DNA of 64,000 bases from the NCBI GenBank assembly GCA_021295655.1, contig JAGWBX010000007.1, forward strand, positions 1-64,000, given 5' to 3'. Below are positions 9,961 to 19,902 of this stretch, piece by piece. A model generated the notes under the pieces. It was given only the letters and a program-made list of their open reading frames with translations. It ran no database searches and was not told the DNA's origin. Positions within the stretch are counted from its first letter, which is position 1, and each line of letters opens with the position of its first letter. The position numbers and the translations under genes are program-made. Origin of the DNA: Candidatus Latescibacterota bacterium. Lineage in GTDB: Bacteria > Latescibacterota > UBA2968 > GCA-2709665.

Positions 9961-10863
9961 TCAACGCACGGACGGCGGCGTTGCGGATTCGATCTCTTCA
10001 ACCCAGACGTTGGACCGGGAGATGAACAGTCGGTGTTTCCGACCGTGTTTTGTAGGGAGGGTAACAGGCTCGTCCTGCAGGAACATGGAGACTGCGGAGG
10101 GATCTTCAATTTCCACGCGGAACCGATCGAGGGCGGTCCATTGCCGCTGTGTGCCTGTAAGCAGGCGGTTGTCGAATGTGGAGTCACCGTCGCTGAATAC
10201 ACGGATTCGGGTGTCCACGCGCGCACGAAGCCTCAGGACGATCTCGTCTTCCCATATGCCGGAGTACTGCTGCGGAAGCGAATAGGCCGACACCACCCGC
10301 TCGCTCGTCGCCGGGTTCACGGCGACGTCCTCTTCGCGGGATTCGGTACTCGGGGAATCGACAGCCACTGCCTCGAAGGGGCTCTCAGGTGCTGCAGATG
10401 GACGCTCGGGATCAGGCGATGAGGATGGCTCCGGACCGGAACCTGCCGATGGGGCTGCGTCTTCTGACACCGTCGCCTCCGTCCGGACGGGCGCGACAGA
10501 CGTTGAGTCGCGCCGCAGGAACACCCCGGCGAGAACGGCGATAAGCGTCAGTACGGATAAAATCCCCAGGATGCGGCCCATCGGCAGCGAACGTTCGCGC
10601 ACCCTGTCGGAAACGACTTGAGTGGACTGCTTGAGCGGCCTGTTTTTTTCGTATCTGGCCAGCGTTTCCTCGACGTCCAGGCCCACTTCCTGCGCGTATT
10701 TCTTAACAAACAGGCGAACGTAGATTTCCGGAAGAACGTCGTAGTTGCCGGACTCGATCGCACGGAGATACTCGGGGTTGATCCGCGTCCGTTCGAACAA
10801 TTCCTCGAGGGACATGCCGCTGGATTCACGTTGCGCCCGTAACTCTGATGCAAATTCCCGCAT
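9961..10863 (-). CDS. RodZ-like helix-turn-helix membrane protein
   Basis: 300 residues from the ATG at 10863, preceded by GGAG; a longer form starting at 10902 would overlap maf. The N-terminal Cro/C1-type HTH (MSLEELFERTRINPEYLRAI) is followed by a conserved RodZ region (YVRLFVKKYAQEVGLD). A basic linker comes next, then one membrane helix near residue 110-130 (ILGILSVLTLIAVLAGVFL), a Ser/Pro/Glu-rich linker and a C-terminal beta domain of DUF4115 type. RodZ links MreB to the cell-wall elongation machinery. The divergent linker makes the symbol uncertain. Confidence 0.85.
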   Translation of the reverse strand: MREFASELRAQRESSGMSLEELFERTRINPEYLRAIESGNYDVLPEIYVRLFVKKYAQEVGLDVEETLARYEKNRPLKQSTQVVSDRVRERSLPMGRILGILSVLTLIAVLAGVFLRRDSTSVAPVRTEATVSEDAAPSAGSGPEPSSSPDPERPSAAPESPFEAVAVDSPSTESREEDVAVNPATSERVVSAYSLPQQYSGIWEDEIVLRLRARVDTRIRVFSDGDSTFDNRLLTGTQRQWTALDRFRVEIEDPSAVSMFLQDEPVTLPTKHGRKHRLFISRSNVWVEEIESATPPSVR

Positions 10864-10876
10864 TAAAGGCTCCGGA

Positions 10877-11482
10877 TCAGTCCTCGCGATGCCCGGCGGC
10901 ATACACTAACGACGACTGGCCCGCCAGGCGTTCGAGGAGTGAGCAGAAGAGTGAAATCGGCAACCCCACAACATTGTAGAAACAGCCGGAGATGGACTGC
11001 ACGAACGCGGCCGCCCTGCCCTGAACCGCATACGCGCCCGCCTTGTCCATGGGTTCGCCTGACTGCACGTAGAGCTGAATTTCCTCCGGCGTGAGTGGTC
11101 TCATTGCGACGTCCGTCACGGCCACGTCGCGAAGAGCGCGTCCGGTCCCGGAGTCGATCAACGTCAGGCCGGTATACACGCGGTGGACTTTTCCCGAAAG
11201 TCGGCTCAGCATGTGAATTGCCTCGTCTGCACCGCCCGGCTTTTCCATTATGTCGCCGTCCAGCACGACCACCGTATCCGCGCCAATTACGATTTCCCTG
11301 TTGAACCTCCCGGCAACAGCCCGCGCCTTTCGACCGGAGATTTCTCTTACGTAGTCCGCGGGTGGAATCGATCTGTCCAGGGTCTCCGAAACATGACTCG
11401 GCACAACGTCGAACGACAGGCCGAGAAGGCGCAACAGGTCGGACCGCCTCGGTGACGCAGAGGCCAGGATGAGTTTTTTCAT
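10877..11482 (-). CDS. maf: Maf-family nucleotide pyrophosphatase
   Basis: 201 residues. The N-terminus KLILASASPRRSDLLRLLG is the Maf signature loop, and the family motifs IGADTVVVLDG and EKPGGADEAIHMLSRLSG follow. Maf/YhdE proteins hydrolyse non-canonical or canonical nucleoside triphosphates to monophosphates and are cytosolic. The ATG overlaps the stop of dtd as ATGA, giving translational coupling; the rodZ-like gene begins 13 bases after its stop. Which Maf subfamily (dTTP/UTP or m7GTP) cannot be settled by eye. Confidence 0.94.
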   Translation of the reverse strand: MKKLILASASPRRSDLLRLLGLSFDVVPSHVSETLDRSIPPADYVREISGRKARAVAGRFNREIVIGADTVVVLDGDIMEKPGGADEAIHMLSRLSGKVHRVYTGLTLIDSGTGRALRDVAVTDVAMRPLTPEEIQLYVQSGEPMDKAGAYAVQGRAAAFVQSISGCFYNVVGLPISLFCSLLERLAGQSSLVYAAGHRED

Positions 11483-11964
11483 GGCGGGAAAGGTGTTGCC
11501 TGATACGACTGCGCGGCGGCCTGGTCCCGGGACTCTACCATCAGCGTAACGGGGCCTTCGTTGTGAATCTCAACCTGCATGTTGGCGCCGAACTGCCCCG
11601 TCTGTACGGACACACCCTGGCTTCGCAGCGCATCAACAAAATCGTTATAGTACGCCTCGGCCATTCCTGGCGGGGCCGCGCCCGAGTAGCCTGGACGGCG
11701 GCCCTTCCGGGTATCGCCGTAGAGCGTAAATTGCGAGACAACCAGAACCTGCCCTCCGATTTCAGCGAGAGAACGGTTCATCTTGCCCTGCTCGTCTTCA
11801 AATATCCGCAGGTGGATGCATTTGCCGGCCACGTACCGGATGTTGTCGGGGTTGTCCTGCCGGCCGACACCCAGAAAAATCAGCATCCCCCGGCCGATTT
11901 CCGCGGTGAGTTCCCCGTTGATGAATACCGCGGAACGGCTGACCCGTTGTACAAGCGCACGCAC
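11479..11964 (-). CDS. dtd: D-aminoacyl-tRNA deacylase
   Basis: 161 residues starting with GTG at 11964. It shows both catalytic motifs of the DTD family: SQFTLYGD near residue 77-84 and the cross-subunit Gly-Pro motif NEGPVT near residue 138. The enzyme removes D-amino acids mischarged on tRNA (proofreading) in the cytosol, as a homodimer. It overlaps maf by four bases. The C-terminus is slightly longer than in the E. coli enzyme. About 190 bases separate it from lptD upstream. Confidence 0.95.
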   Translation of the reverse strand: MRALVQRVSRSAVFINGELTAEIGRGMLIFLGVGRQDNPDNIRYVAGKCIHLRIFEDEQGKMNRSLAEIGGQVLVVSQFTLYGDTRKGRRPGYSGAAPPGMAEAYYNDFVDALRSQGVSVQTGQFGANMQVEIHNEGPVTLMVESRDQAAAQSYQATPFPP

Positions 11965-12158
11965 CCTGGTTCCTGGAATTCAATGAACGCCACCCAAAGG
12001 TGGGTTTCGGTGGAGATATCCGGCATGAGGCGCAATACAACACGCCGATCTGTAATTTAGCCCATTCGCGAAGGCGAGGCAAGCGAAACAACGGGCTGCG
12101 AAACCGGGTACCGGATGCCGGTTTAGAGAGATCGGCCGCCGTTTCTTCACGGCAGTCC

Positions 12159-14498
12159 TCATAGCCCGTAACCTCCCCGGCGATGTTCAACCTTTATCTG
12201 CGGGAATTCCTTGATATTGAGTTTGATATGGAAGCCTTTGTTGAATCCGGTGGGATACCAGCTGAACGTGGCCTGCCAGCAGTGAAGGTCCCTGTAAACG
12301 TAAAACGTCTGGGAAATCAGCCGGGTGTTTATCAGATCGAAGTTGACGGAATAATTGAAGCGCCAGGCGCGCGTGGGATTCAATGCCAGGTCCGCCTTCA
12401 CCCACGAGCGCTTCGATGATCCGAAGCCCGCGGCGAAAGACTCCCGATAGCTGAAATAATGTCCAACGTTGAAATGCCAGGGTTGTGTGGCATCTCCGAA
12501 ATCACGGTAAATGTCGTCTTCAAAGTTGAATCCTGTTCCTGAGCCGGGAAGCATGGATCTGTCGTATCGGATTCGATCCGATCCCCGATCGGTTCGCCCG
12601 CTGAAACGAAGGCTTGTGTTGACGCTGAGGCTGCGCAGTCGCGGGTGATACAGGTTCAGACGTCCCGACGCGTCGTAGAACGTGTGCGACATATTGAGAC
12701 GAACGTCGATCCGACGTGCGGGCTTTATGGAGGCCGAAGTACGCAGATCGCGCCATCGCCGCGTCGGGTTGGCGTCGAAATCGTAACCGGTAGAGAAACC
12801 GGCCGTTGCGAGAGTGGACCGCCGCATTTTGCCGTCCATCTCGGTCTTGATTTCGACCGTATTGTTGAGTCGCAGGTTGAGGGTGCGCCTGGCGTCGTTC
12901 CAGTCCCGGCGGCCGTGGAAGCCCAGTGTCGCGCCATCGACCTGTGCGGTCTGGTAATACCTGAAGTCGAGCTGGGGCTGAAGCCGGTGGCGGATACCCC
13001 GCAGCCGTCCAATCTGCGGCTTAAAGATACCAAAGAGCGCGGTGCCGGCTGCGATGCTGGCGTTGTAGGACTCTCGACGCGTCCGGGTATCCGCGTTCGG
13101 GCGCGAAGAATTCTGACTGACGTTGAACCGGTGCGTGAAATCCAGCCAGCCGAAGGGCTTGTGTTGGCTGCTGGCCCCCAACCTCGCGTTGAGCGCCAGA
13201 TTGTGCGTGTTGTCTTCCTGGTCCTCGTTGCGCGTGAAGGCGTTCGTCAGGCCGGCGGAAGCGTCGTAATAGAAGGCGTGGTACCAGAGGGCGTCGCGGG
13301 TTGATTCGGGCTGACCGAAAATGCGCCGCCTGCCCTGGCGGAACGAGAGACGGGGAAAACCCTGAAACCGGTTCTGGTTCTGATCGAGATCCCGGTAGTA
13401 GTTGAGATTAACATCCATGCTTCGTCTGGATTCCGTCCAGCGCTTGTCCATGGAAAAAGACGATCGGAGTTGCCGGTTCAGGTACCGATAGAGGTTGCTG
13501 GAATTATGACGGTCGAAGTTGGAGCTGTTCGTGAAATCACCCCTTGCCCTCAAATTGAGCGTCGGGTTCAGCCGGTGTTGATGGTGGAAGTTCAAACGCC
13601 AGTCGCGGCGGGAATCACCCGACGGCTGTCGCCCGCGTTCAAAGGACAGGTTCATATATCCGCTGAGCCGTCTTCGCACCGCGTAGTCGATACCTGCGTC
13701 AATGAGAAAACCATTGCGTTCCCGAAGGGCCGTCTTCAACGTGGCATCCCAGAAGTCGCTGGGTGCCCAATAATATCCGATGTTGCTTACGTTTATGCCG
13801 TCGCGGCTATTGCTGCCGACCCGGGGTGTCAGAATGCCGGAGCGCCTGCCCTGCGTAAGCGGAAACACATAAAACGGGAGCCACATCACCGGGACGGGAC
13901 CCACGCGAAACGTAACGGAGCGGGCGATGGCCTTGTCGTCCTGAACCACCTTCAGCGCGCGGCACATAAAATCGTAATGGGTGTGGTCCCTGTCACACGA
14001 GGACATGGATATCGCACGGGCGTGAAGTTCCCGCTGTTGATCCAGGAGGATCTGCTCGCCTCTGTAATAACGCCTCCCATGACGCGCCCGGCCTCCCTTC
14101 ACGCGGCCGCGCCCGGTATCCAGGCTGTAGACCATTGACGAGCCCGTGAATCGCTCGCTGCCGCGGACAAACTCGGGCATACCGATGGTCTTGCTGCCGG
14201 TGGAATCCGGCAACGCCTCGGCCTCCAGGCGCTTCGCCTTTCGGTGGAGGACAATCCGCCCTGCCCGCAGTTCCACGTCCTGATATTTGAGGACGACGTT
14301 TCCCGTGAAGACGACGCGTCCTGCCGCGACGTCATCCTCGACCCGGTCGGCCGCATACTCATAGAGCAGGGAGTCCTGCGCCGACGTCCCGATGGGTTCG
14401 GCAATCGGACCGCGCTCCATTTGCGCATCGGCCGCATTGACCGGAAACAGCAACAGGAAGAAGTGCAGGCCGGCCATGCGGAGGAACGCCTTCCGCAT
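12159..14498 (-). CDS. lptD: LPS-assembly outer-membrane protein LptD (OstA)
   Basis: About 779 residues from the ATG at 14498; an ATG eleven codons upstream is also possible and neither has a clear ribosome site. A signal peptide (LHFFLLLFPVNAADA) is followed by an OstA/LptA-like jellyroll (about residues 45-160). A large beta-barrel rich in alternating aromatic/polar strands and Arg/Tyr then ends in a strand-like tail. LptD inserts LPS into the outer leaflet with LptE. The gene is taken as evidence for an LPS-bearing outer membrane. It heads the run leading to dtd and maf. Confidence 0.88.
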   Translation of the reverse strand: MRKAFLRMAGLHFFLLLFPVNAADAQMERGPIAEPIGTSAQDSLLYEYAADRVEDDVAAGRVVFTGNVVLKYQDVELRAGRIVLHRKAKRLEAEALPDSTGSKTIGMPEFVRGSERFTGSSMVYSLDTGRGRVKGGRARHGRRYYRGEQILLDQQRELHARAISMSSCDRDHTHYDFMCRALKVVQDDKAIARSVTFRVGPVPVMWLPFYVFPLTQGRRSGILTPRVGSNSRDGINVSNIGYYWAPSDFWDATLKTALRERNGFLIDAGIDYAVRRRLSGYMNLSFERGRQPSGDSRRDWRLNFHHQHRLNPTLNLRARGDFTNSSNFDRHNSSNLYRYLNRQLRSSFSMDKRWTESRRSMDVNLNYYRDLDQNQNRFQGFPRLSFRQGRRRIFGQPESTRDALWYHAFYYDASAGLTNAFTRNEDQEDNTHNLALNARLGASSQHKPFGWLDFTHRFNVSQNSSRPNADTRTRRESYNASIAAGTALFGIFKPQIGRLRGIRHRLQPQLDFRYYQTAQVDGATLGFHGRRDWNDARRTLNLRLNNTVEIKTEMDGKMRRSTLATAGFSTGYDFDANPTRRWRDLRTSASIKPARRIDVRLNMSHTFYDASGRLNLYHPRLRSLSVNTSLRFSGRTDRGSDRIRYDRSMLPGSGTGFNFEDDIYRDFGDATQPWHFNVGHYFSYRESFAAGFGSSKRSWVKADLALNPTRAWRFNYSVNFDLINTRLISQTFYVYRDLHCWQATFSWYPTGFNKGFHIKLNIKEFPQIKVEHRRGGYGL

Positions 14499-14714
14499 GG
14501 CAGTTGCCGGCTCATGGTGTCGTGAGTTCATTTGCTGGCGCCGCCGTCTGTATCCGCGATTGGCCGGGAGCTATTCCGGCGTGTACAATTCCCGCAAATC
14601 AACGGCAGGATCGTCGCGCGTCCTGTTTCCCGCCGCGAAGGACTGTCCCTGCAATCACGATTCGCGCCGGGCCTCGCGGGCAGGCTCCCGCGTTCTGCAA
14701 GAGACATTTGCAGT

Positions 14715-14743
14715 TGACTTTTCCGGACTTTTCGCGTTATTTT
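14715..14743 (+). promoter_or_regulatory. possible sigma70-type promoter upstream of tRNA-Leu
   Basis: TTGACT (14715-14720) and TTATTT (14738-14743) are separated by 17 bases in an otherwise GC-rich stretch. The pair faces the tRNA, about 84 bases upstream of its 5' end. The match is by eye only. Confidence 0.4.
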
Positions 14744-14826
14744 AGGCGTTATTCCTGCAATGTTGCGCGAGTCGGATCTGGCTTGCATGTTAGAGGCTCG
14801 TGAACTTTCAACTCATTGAGATTATT

Positions 14827-14912
14827 GCGGAAGTGGTGGAATTGGCAGACACGTCAGATTTAGGATCTGGTGGGCATTGCCCGTGGGGGTTCGAGTCCCC
14901 CCTTCCGCACCA
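14827..14912 (+). tRNA. tRNA-Leu (anticodon UAG)
   Basis: An 86-base cloverleaf. The acceptor stem GCGGAAG pairs with CTTCCGC, followed by A and an encoded CCA. The anticodon stem TCAGA/TCTGG encloses the loop TTTAGGA, giving anticodon TAG (reads CUA). The long variable arm (TGGGCATTGCCCGT) marks a class II tRNA, and the T arm is GGGGGTTCGAGTCCCCC. A strong terminator follows 36 bases downstream. Confidence 0.96.
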
Positions 14913-14947
14913 ACGTTGAAGCCGGACGGCGGGCTCCGAAGACTCGG

Positions 14948-14985
14948 GCCGTGCGCTGCGGTGTTTCTGGCGCACGGCTTTTTTT
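14948..14985 (+). terminator. rho-independent terminator after tRNA-Leu
   Basis: The nine-base stem GCCGTGCGC / GCGCACGGC encloses a loop of 13 bases and is followed by seven T residues. It ends the tRNA-Leu transcript before lysA. Confidence 0.9.
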
Positions 14986-15093
14986 GTACAGGAAACAGAC
15001 CACGCTGCCGGCGGTCGATTGCCTAATGAATATTCCGTTTTTCGGAAAGTGAGTCAAGCCGAATTCTCAGAACATGAACCCCAGGGAGGGACC

Positions 15094-16374
15094 ATGGCAC
15101 CGCTTGCGTTCCTGGCCGAGGAAGACATCCGGGAGATCCGGCGCCGGTTTGGCACGCCTGTTTTCGTTTATGACCAGGAATCGCTGGAAGCTCGTGCCAG
15201 GGAGGTTCTGGACTTTCCAAATGCGTACGGTTTGACGGCTCGATACGCGATGAAGGCCCTGCCAACGGCGGCGGTGGTGAGAATCCTGAATCGGGCGGGC
15301 CTGCACGTCGATGCCAGCAGCGGTTACGAAGTGGAGCGCGCCATCCGGGCGGGCGTATCTCCGGATCAGATTCAGCTCACCGCACAACGTACGCCTCTGA
15401 ATCTACGGAGCCTGGTGAAACAGGGAGTGATATTCAATGCCTGTTCACTGCAGCAACTGAGGCACTACGGCGAACTGTTTCCAGGTCAAACCGTAACTGT
15501 ACGAATCAACCCGGGTCTTGGTTCGGGGCACAGTAAGAAAACCAATGTAGGCGGCCCATCCGCCAGTTTCGGGATCTGGCACGAATACCTGGACGAAGTA
15601 CTGGCCATCGCCAGAGCTTGCGATTTGAAGATTTCGAGTATGCACACCCACATCGGTTCGGGCAGCGATCCCGAGGTCTGGGAACACTGCGCGATGATTT
15701 CCCTGCGCATCGCTGCCCGTCTGCCGGAGGTGGAGGTGCTGAGCCTCGGGGGCGGGTTTAAGGTGGGGCGTATGGCCGGGGAGACGTCTACCGATCTGAA
15801 TCGGATCGGAATGCATGTAATTGAAGCGTTCCGGGCCTTTCGGGCCGAACATGGGCGCAGACTGCGGCTGGAGGTGGAACCAGGCACCTTTCTGGTGGCC
15901 AATGCGGGTGCGCTGATCTGTTCGGTTATCGACTGTGTCGATACCGGAAAAAACGGGTACGATTTCCTGAAAGTGGACGCGGGAATGACCGAGCTGTTGC
16001 GCATCAGCCTCTATGGCGCGCAGCACCCCATTGTGACCGTGCCCGCACAGCCGGAGACGCGGGAACTGAGCGAATATCTGATAGCCGGCCACTGCTGTGA
16101 GAGCGGGGACGTGCTGACACCTGCCCCGGGGGATCCGGAAGGACTGAAGCCCCGGCTACTTGCCGAGGCGAGGACGGGCGATCTGCTGGCGGTGGGCGGG
16201 TCCGGCGCCTACTGTTCCGGCATGGCTTCAAAGAACTACAATTCGTTTCCTGAGGCCGCCGAGGTGCTGCGGACTCCCGACGGCACGCTGCATCTGATCA
16301 GGAAACGGCAGACACTGGACCAGATTACGGCAAACGAGGTGATACCCGACGTTCTGGATACCGGGCGCGGATAG
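15094..16374 (+). CDS. lysA: diaminopimelate decarboxylase-like PLP enzyme (fold type III)
   Basis: 426 residues from the ATG at 15094, which follows GGGAGGG; the longer frame from 15019 lacks such a site. The PLP lysine lies in ARYAMKALPTAAV near residue 53. A glycine-rich phosphate loop (LSLGGGFKVG) and the CCESGDVLTP motif with the substrate-binding cysteine follow, then SGAYCSGMASKNYNSFPEAA. LysA makes lysine from meso-DAP. The usual YNSRPR after the Tyr is YNSFPE here, so a related decarboxylase acting on another D-substrate is possible. The gene stands alone after the tRNA terminator. Confidence 0.82.
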   Translation: MAPLAFLAEEDIREIRRRFGTPVFVYDQESLEARAREVLDFPNAYGLTARYAMKALPTAAVVRILNRAGLHVDASSGYEVERAIRAGVSPDQIQLTAQRTPLNLRSLVKQGVIFNACSLQQLRHYGELFPGQTVTVRINPGLGSGHSKKTNVGGPSASFGIWHEYLDEVLAIARACDLKISSMHTHIGSGSDPEVWEHCAMISLRIAARLPEVEVLSLGGGFKVGRMAGETSTDLNRIGMHVIEAFRAFRAEHGRRLRLEVEPGTFLVANAGALICSVIDCVDTGKNGYDFLKVDAGMTELLRISLYGAQHPIVTVPAQPETRELSEYLIAGHCCESGDVLTPAPGDPEGLKPRLLAEARTGDLLAVGGSGAYCSGMASKNYNSFPEAAEVLRTPDGTLHLIRKRQTLDQITANEVIPDVLDTGRG

Positions 16375-16429
16375 ACCTGACGAAGCGCGCTTTTCCGAAC
16401 GCGCTCGCCAGCCGTATGTCGACAATTGA

Positions 16430-16466
16430 GTCGGGGGCGGGACGTCTGACCGCTCTCGCCCCCGAC
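16430..16466. terminator. strong hairpin between convergent genes, possible bidirectional terminator
   Basis: The ten-base perfect stem GTCGGGGGCG / CGCCCCCGAC has a 17-base loop. It lies between the convergent lysA and the minus-strand propeller gene. No T-run follows on either strand, so it may only assist termination. Confidence 0.5.
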
Positions 16467-16494
16467 GCGTAGAATCCGCCTTATCCAGCCTGTG

Positions 16495-18354
16495 TTATTC
16501 GGATACCTGGTAGCTGTAGAGGTGGGACCCGCTGCCGAAGTAGATTCGGCCGTCCAGGATGTCGCCGCCCGGCCCTACGGGTACGGGAGATTCAGCCAGC
16601 ATCCGTATTTCGTGCGTTCCGGGTTCCACGATGGCGATACCCTTTGTGAAGAGAATGAAGATGGCGCCGTCCGGCGCGGTAACAAAAACCCTTGGGCCCT
16701 GCTGCGACGTGGTGGACCCGAATTCGGACTTGAGTCCGTGCTGGTGAACCACCTTTCTGTCGACGGGATCGAAGACGAAAAACCGTGTGCGGTCGGCGAT
16801 GCCGTAGACCATGCCGGTCGGCCCCGAGCACATATCGGTATACCCCTGAACGCCAGGGAAGACCACGTCGTGCCAATCGAGCTGCCGCGTTTCCATGTCC
16901 ATAATATAGAGTTCTGCTTCGTCGGCCTTCTGTTCCCCACCCGTGCCTGCGCTGGTCGTTGTGCCCCCCAGGAGCCTGTCGCCGGGCAGGGGTACCAGGC
17001 TCATGGTGGACTGATCGGGCAGGATGTCGGTATGTTCCAGCAGCGTATGCTCACGGGTCTGCCTGTCCCAGAATAACATGCCGCCGCCGGTTAGCCCGTA
17101 CCCCGGGGTGCCGGCGAGTACCACGGTTCTTCCGTTCGGATGGGCAAGCAGCATGTGAGGGCGGTTGATGACCTCGTGACATTCGTAGAGCAGTTCCGGG
17201 TTGCAGCCGGCCTTGTCACGCTCGGTGTGTACCCATGGCTCGGCCGGGTCCCACGCTTCCAGCAGACCGTGTGTATATGCGCCGATGAAGAACATGCCGC
17301 CCTCCCTGGCGACGGTATTCCACTGTCCCAGCGCCGGACGGTTAGTCCAGCTGTCTGTTTCCGGATTGAAGCTGAAAAAGTGCATGGGGAAGGCGGTGCC
17401 TCCGCAGATGGTGTTGTCCGGAGCCGCGGCCACGCCCATGATATGGGCGCCTTCGCTGGTGTAGTCGAAGGAAACTTCGCGGGTCTGGCCGGTACGGGGG
17501 TCCTCAACGGCAAGCGTACGGTCGACCAGGCTGCAACCGGCCATACGTTTGCCGTCGGGAAATTCGGTGTGGAACAGACCCTGGCTGCCGGCGATGACCG
17601 GCTTTTCACGCCTGTTCTCAATCCTGCCGACGTCCGTCCGCGTACCGCGGTAGAGTTCCATCCATCCGTCGTCGGATGCCCCGCTGGTGTGCCCGTAAAC
17701 CCTCCCGTTCAAGTCACGGTACACAGGTGCATGGGCCTGGGTTCGTTCGTCTTCCGCCAGGAGCGGTTTCGCTTTACCGCTCTGCGGGTCCAGGGAGATA
17801 ATCTGACTGGCCGTGCTGCCGATGCCGAAATATATCCAGCCGGTGTCGTCAGCGGCGATCGCCCGGGGATACTGACGCCAGTTCTGGTCGTACAGATTTC
17901 CGTAGTCGCGGAACTCCCCGGTGCCGGGGTGATAGGATGCCACCGCGCTGTTCGGATACGTTCCCGACCAGATGCGGCCGTCGTCGTCCTCGGTCATACT
18001 CATGGCCATCTGCGGCACGGTCTTGTGGAAGAAGGTGAAGGCGCGCTTCCCGGGGTCGAATTCGACAAAGTGGCTGTTGAAGTGCGTGTAATACCTGTTA
18101 CGGCTGGACAGGATGGCGGCAAAGGGACCGTCGCCGCCCGGCGGATAAGGCATGGGGAATTCGTCGGCCTTACCGGTTTCGGCGTCGATCATCAGTAGCG
18201 CATATCCGCCGCGGTTGTCGTAAAGCCAGATCAGGACCACGTTGCGGCCCTCGCCGTCCACCGTTACTGCCGTGCCGCGATGGTTGCTGATCGGGGTGGC
18301 GACGCCGTGATGAAAAAAGCCGTTACCCATCGCTTCGGTATTGGAACCAGACAT
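16495..18354 (-). CDS. beta-propeller-like protein of unknown function (SMP-30/NHL/PQQ-type repeats)
   Basis: About 619 residues from the ATG at 18354, preceded by GGAGG; the longer frame to 18441 is unsupported. Repeating units with GxIxFG and DPxSGKA-type strands (IYFGIGSTASQIISLDPQSG, IYFGSGSHLYSY) indicate a six- to eight-bladed propeller. No signal peptide is visible, so it is probably cytoplasmic. No catalytic site can be assigned. Proteins with this pattern may be lactonase-like or sugar-binding. It lies alone between lysA and the DegT-like gene on the opposite strand to lysA. Confidence 0.6.
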   Translation of the reverse strand: MSGSNTEAMGNGFFHHGVATPISNHRGTAVTVDGEGRNVVLIWLYDNRGGYALLMIDAETGKADEFPMPYPPGGDGPFAAILSSRNRYYTHFNSHFVEFDPGKRAFTFFHKTVPQMAMSMTEDDDGRIWSGTYPNSAVASYHPGTGEFRDYGNLYDQNWRQYPRAIAADDTGWIYFGIGSTASQIISLDPQSGKAKPLLAEDERTQAHAPVYRDLNGRVYGHTSGASDDGWMELYRGTRTDVGRIENRREKPVIAGSQGLFHTEFPDGKRMAGCSLVDRTLAVEDPRTGQTREVSFDYTSEGAHIMGVAAAPDNTICGGTAFPMHFFSFNPETDSWTNRPALGQWNTVAREGGMFFIGAYTHGLLEAWDPAEPWVHTERDKAGCNPELLYECHEVINRPHMLLAHPNGRTVVLAGTPGYGLTGGGMLFWDRQTREHTLLEHTDILPDQSTMSLVPLPGDRLLGGTTTSAGTGGEQKADEAELYIMDMETRQLDWHDVVFPGVQGYTDMCSGPTGMVYGIADRTRFFVFDPVDRKVVHQHGLKSEFGSTTSQQGPRVFVTAPDGAIFILFTKGIAIVEPGTHEIRMLAESPVPVGPGGDILDGRIYFGSGSHLYSYQVSE

Positions 18355-18705
18355 GGGATTGCCTCCGTTGGGTTTTCGTGAGGGACTCCGGAGCGGTTGG
18401 ATCGGGCGGCCGGAATTGTTCGATCCGACCGAATATAACATCCTGATACAAGCAGAAAAACCGATTTTCGACGCCCATTCGCGAAGTTATGGACGGAGAT
18501 CAAGGCGCCTGTTTTCGGAATCAAGACCGGATACACGGGAGGCAGGAGGAGATTGGCCGGCGACGGCGGTCCATTAGACGACGCAGGATGGCAGGTTGTT
18601 GGCGGGGATCACGCTGTCAGGGGACGCGCAGACGCGTGAAATGGGCCGGATGTGTGTCAGCGCGAGCGTAAGCGCAGCCTCAGGATCTGCCCGCCGCCAG
18701 GCGAG

Positions 18706-19902
18706 TCATCGATAAAGTCGCGCCCATCGACGCACGATGCGGCTCAGGTGACCGAGACGGATCCGGCCCACCTGGCGGTACACGGGAAGGAAAAGGAGTT
18801 GCGGCCGAAGCGCTATTGCAGAGGTGGGAACCTGGCCCGGCAGATTCCGATCAGGCTCGACCACACAAAGCGACGGAGGCCACAGATGTGCGTCGAGGCC
18901 TGCATCCCAGAGCCGCCGGCACAAGTCTGCGGCATTGCCAACCCTGACCACAAAGAGCCAGTAGGAATGTTCCGCGCGTCGGCCCGGGTAGCAGAGATCC
19001 GGAACGCTGCGATGAAACGCCAGGGCTTCAGGCCGGCAACCCGTGGGCCTGAGGGCATTGGAACGCAGGCGCCTCGCCAACAGACTCGAGAGGGCGCCGC
19101 AGGGCCGGCGACGGATTTTTCTGAGCAGTTCCAGTCCTCTGAAACCGCGTGTAGCGCGGTATCCCAAGGCATCGTGGGACCTGCCCAACAGGCGGCACGC
19201 GGCGCATAGAAGGGTGTATGGCCCCGGTCTGTTGAGCAGAAGAACAACGCCGTACTTTGCCAGGCGCAGGAAGAACCACCCCTTGCTCTGCACAGGATAA
19301 TTGTTATGCAGCCGACTGACTTTGTCACGAAGGACGGGATCGCCCACAAAGAGAAGGCCGCCGCCCAATGCCGTATTGTATTTGATTGGGCCGAAACTGA
19401 ACATGCGCACGTCACTGTCCGGGTGACCTGTGAATGCGTCACCCCAATACGCCTGGGCGCAGTCTTCAAAAAGCACCAGGCGGTGCGTTCTGGCGAAGCG
19501 AACCAGGGGGTCCATTGGGATGCGGGCGCCGAACAAGTGGGTCGCCAGCAGCGCGACGGTTCTGGGCGTCAGCCCGCTGCGGAGGCTGTCCGGATCGGGC
19601 TCGAGCGTCAGTGGATCCAGATCGACAGGAACGGGCACGAGTCCGTGGCTCCGTATGATTTCGAGAATGTCCGGAATGGTAATGGCGGACACCAGGATAT
19701 GCGAACCGCGAGGAAACCGGGACGCCCGGAGACAGGCATCGAATCCGCTGCGAAGCGACAGGAAGAAAAGGGCCTCGTCGGGGTCGCCGGCGCTCTCCCG
19801 GCAGGCAGCGTAGCCTTCCCCGCGCCGGTCGCCCAGGAGGCATTGGCCCATGCCGAAAAGGAGGTCGCGCCAGCCGATATCCAGTCTTTTTCGAGGAATC
19901 AT
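18706..19902 (-). CDS. DegT/DnrJ/EryC1-family PLP aminotransferase-like protein
   Basis: About 398 residues from the ATG at 19902. Features are the DegT-type N-terminus (LFFLSLRSGFDACLRA), the cofactor region VLFEDCAQAYWGD, and MFSFGPIKYNTALGGGLLF, where the lysine in FGPIKY is at the internal-aldimine position. The family transaminates keto-sugars in nucleotide-sugar pathways. No sugar-biosynthesis neighbours are present, so the substrate is unknown. The ribosome site of the chosen ATG is weak. The region upstream carries a strong GGAGG followed by ATG-ATG-TAA, suggesting the original start was lost. Confidence 0.75.
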   Translation of the reverse strand: MIPRKRLDIGWRDLLFGMGQCLLGDRRGEGYAACRESAGDPDEALFFLSLRSGFDACLRASRFPRGSHILVSAITIPDILEIIRSHGLVPVPVDLDPLTLEPDPDSLRSGLTPRTVALLATHLFGARIPMDPLVRFARTHRLVLFEDCAQAYWGDAFTGHPDSDVRMFSFGPIKYNTALGGGLLFVGDPVLRDKVSRLHNNYPVQSKGWFFLRLAKYGVVLLLNRPGPYTLLCAACRLLGRSHDALGYRATRGFRGLELLRKIRRRPCGALSSLLARRLRSNALRPTGCRPEALAFHRSVPDLCYPGRRAEHSYWLFVVRVGNAADLCRRLWDAGLDAHLWPPSLCVVEPDRNLPGQVPTSAIALRPQLLFLPVYRQVGRIRLGHLSRIVRRWARLYR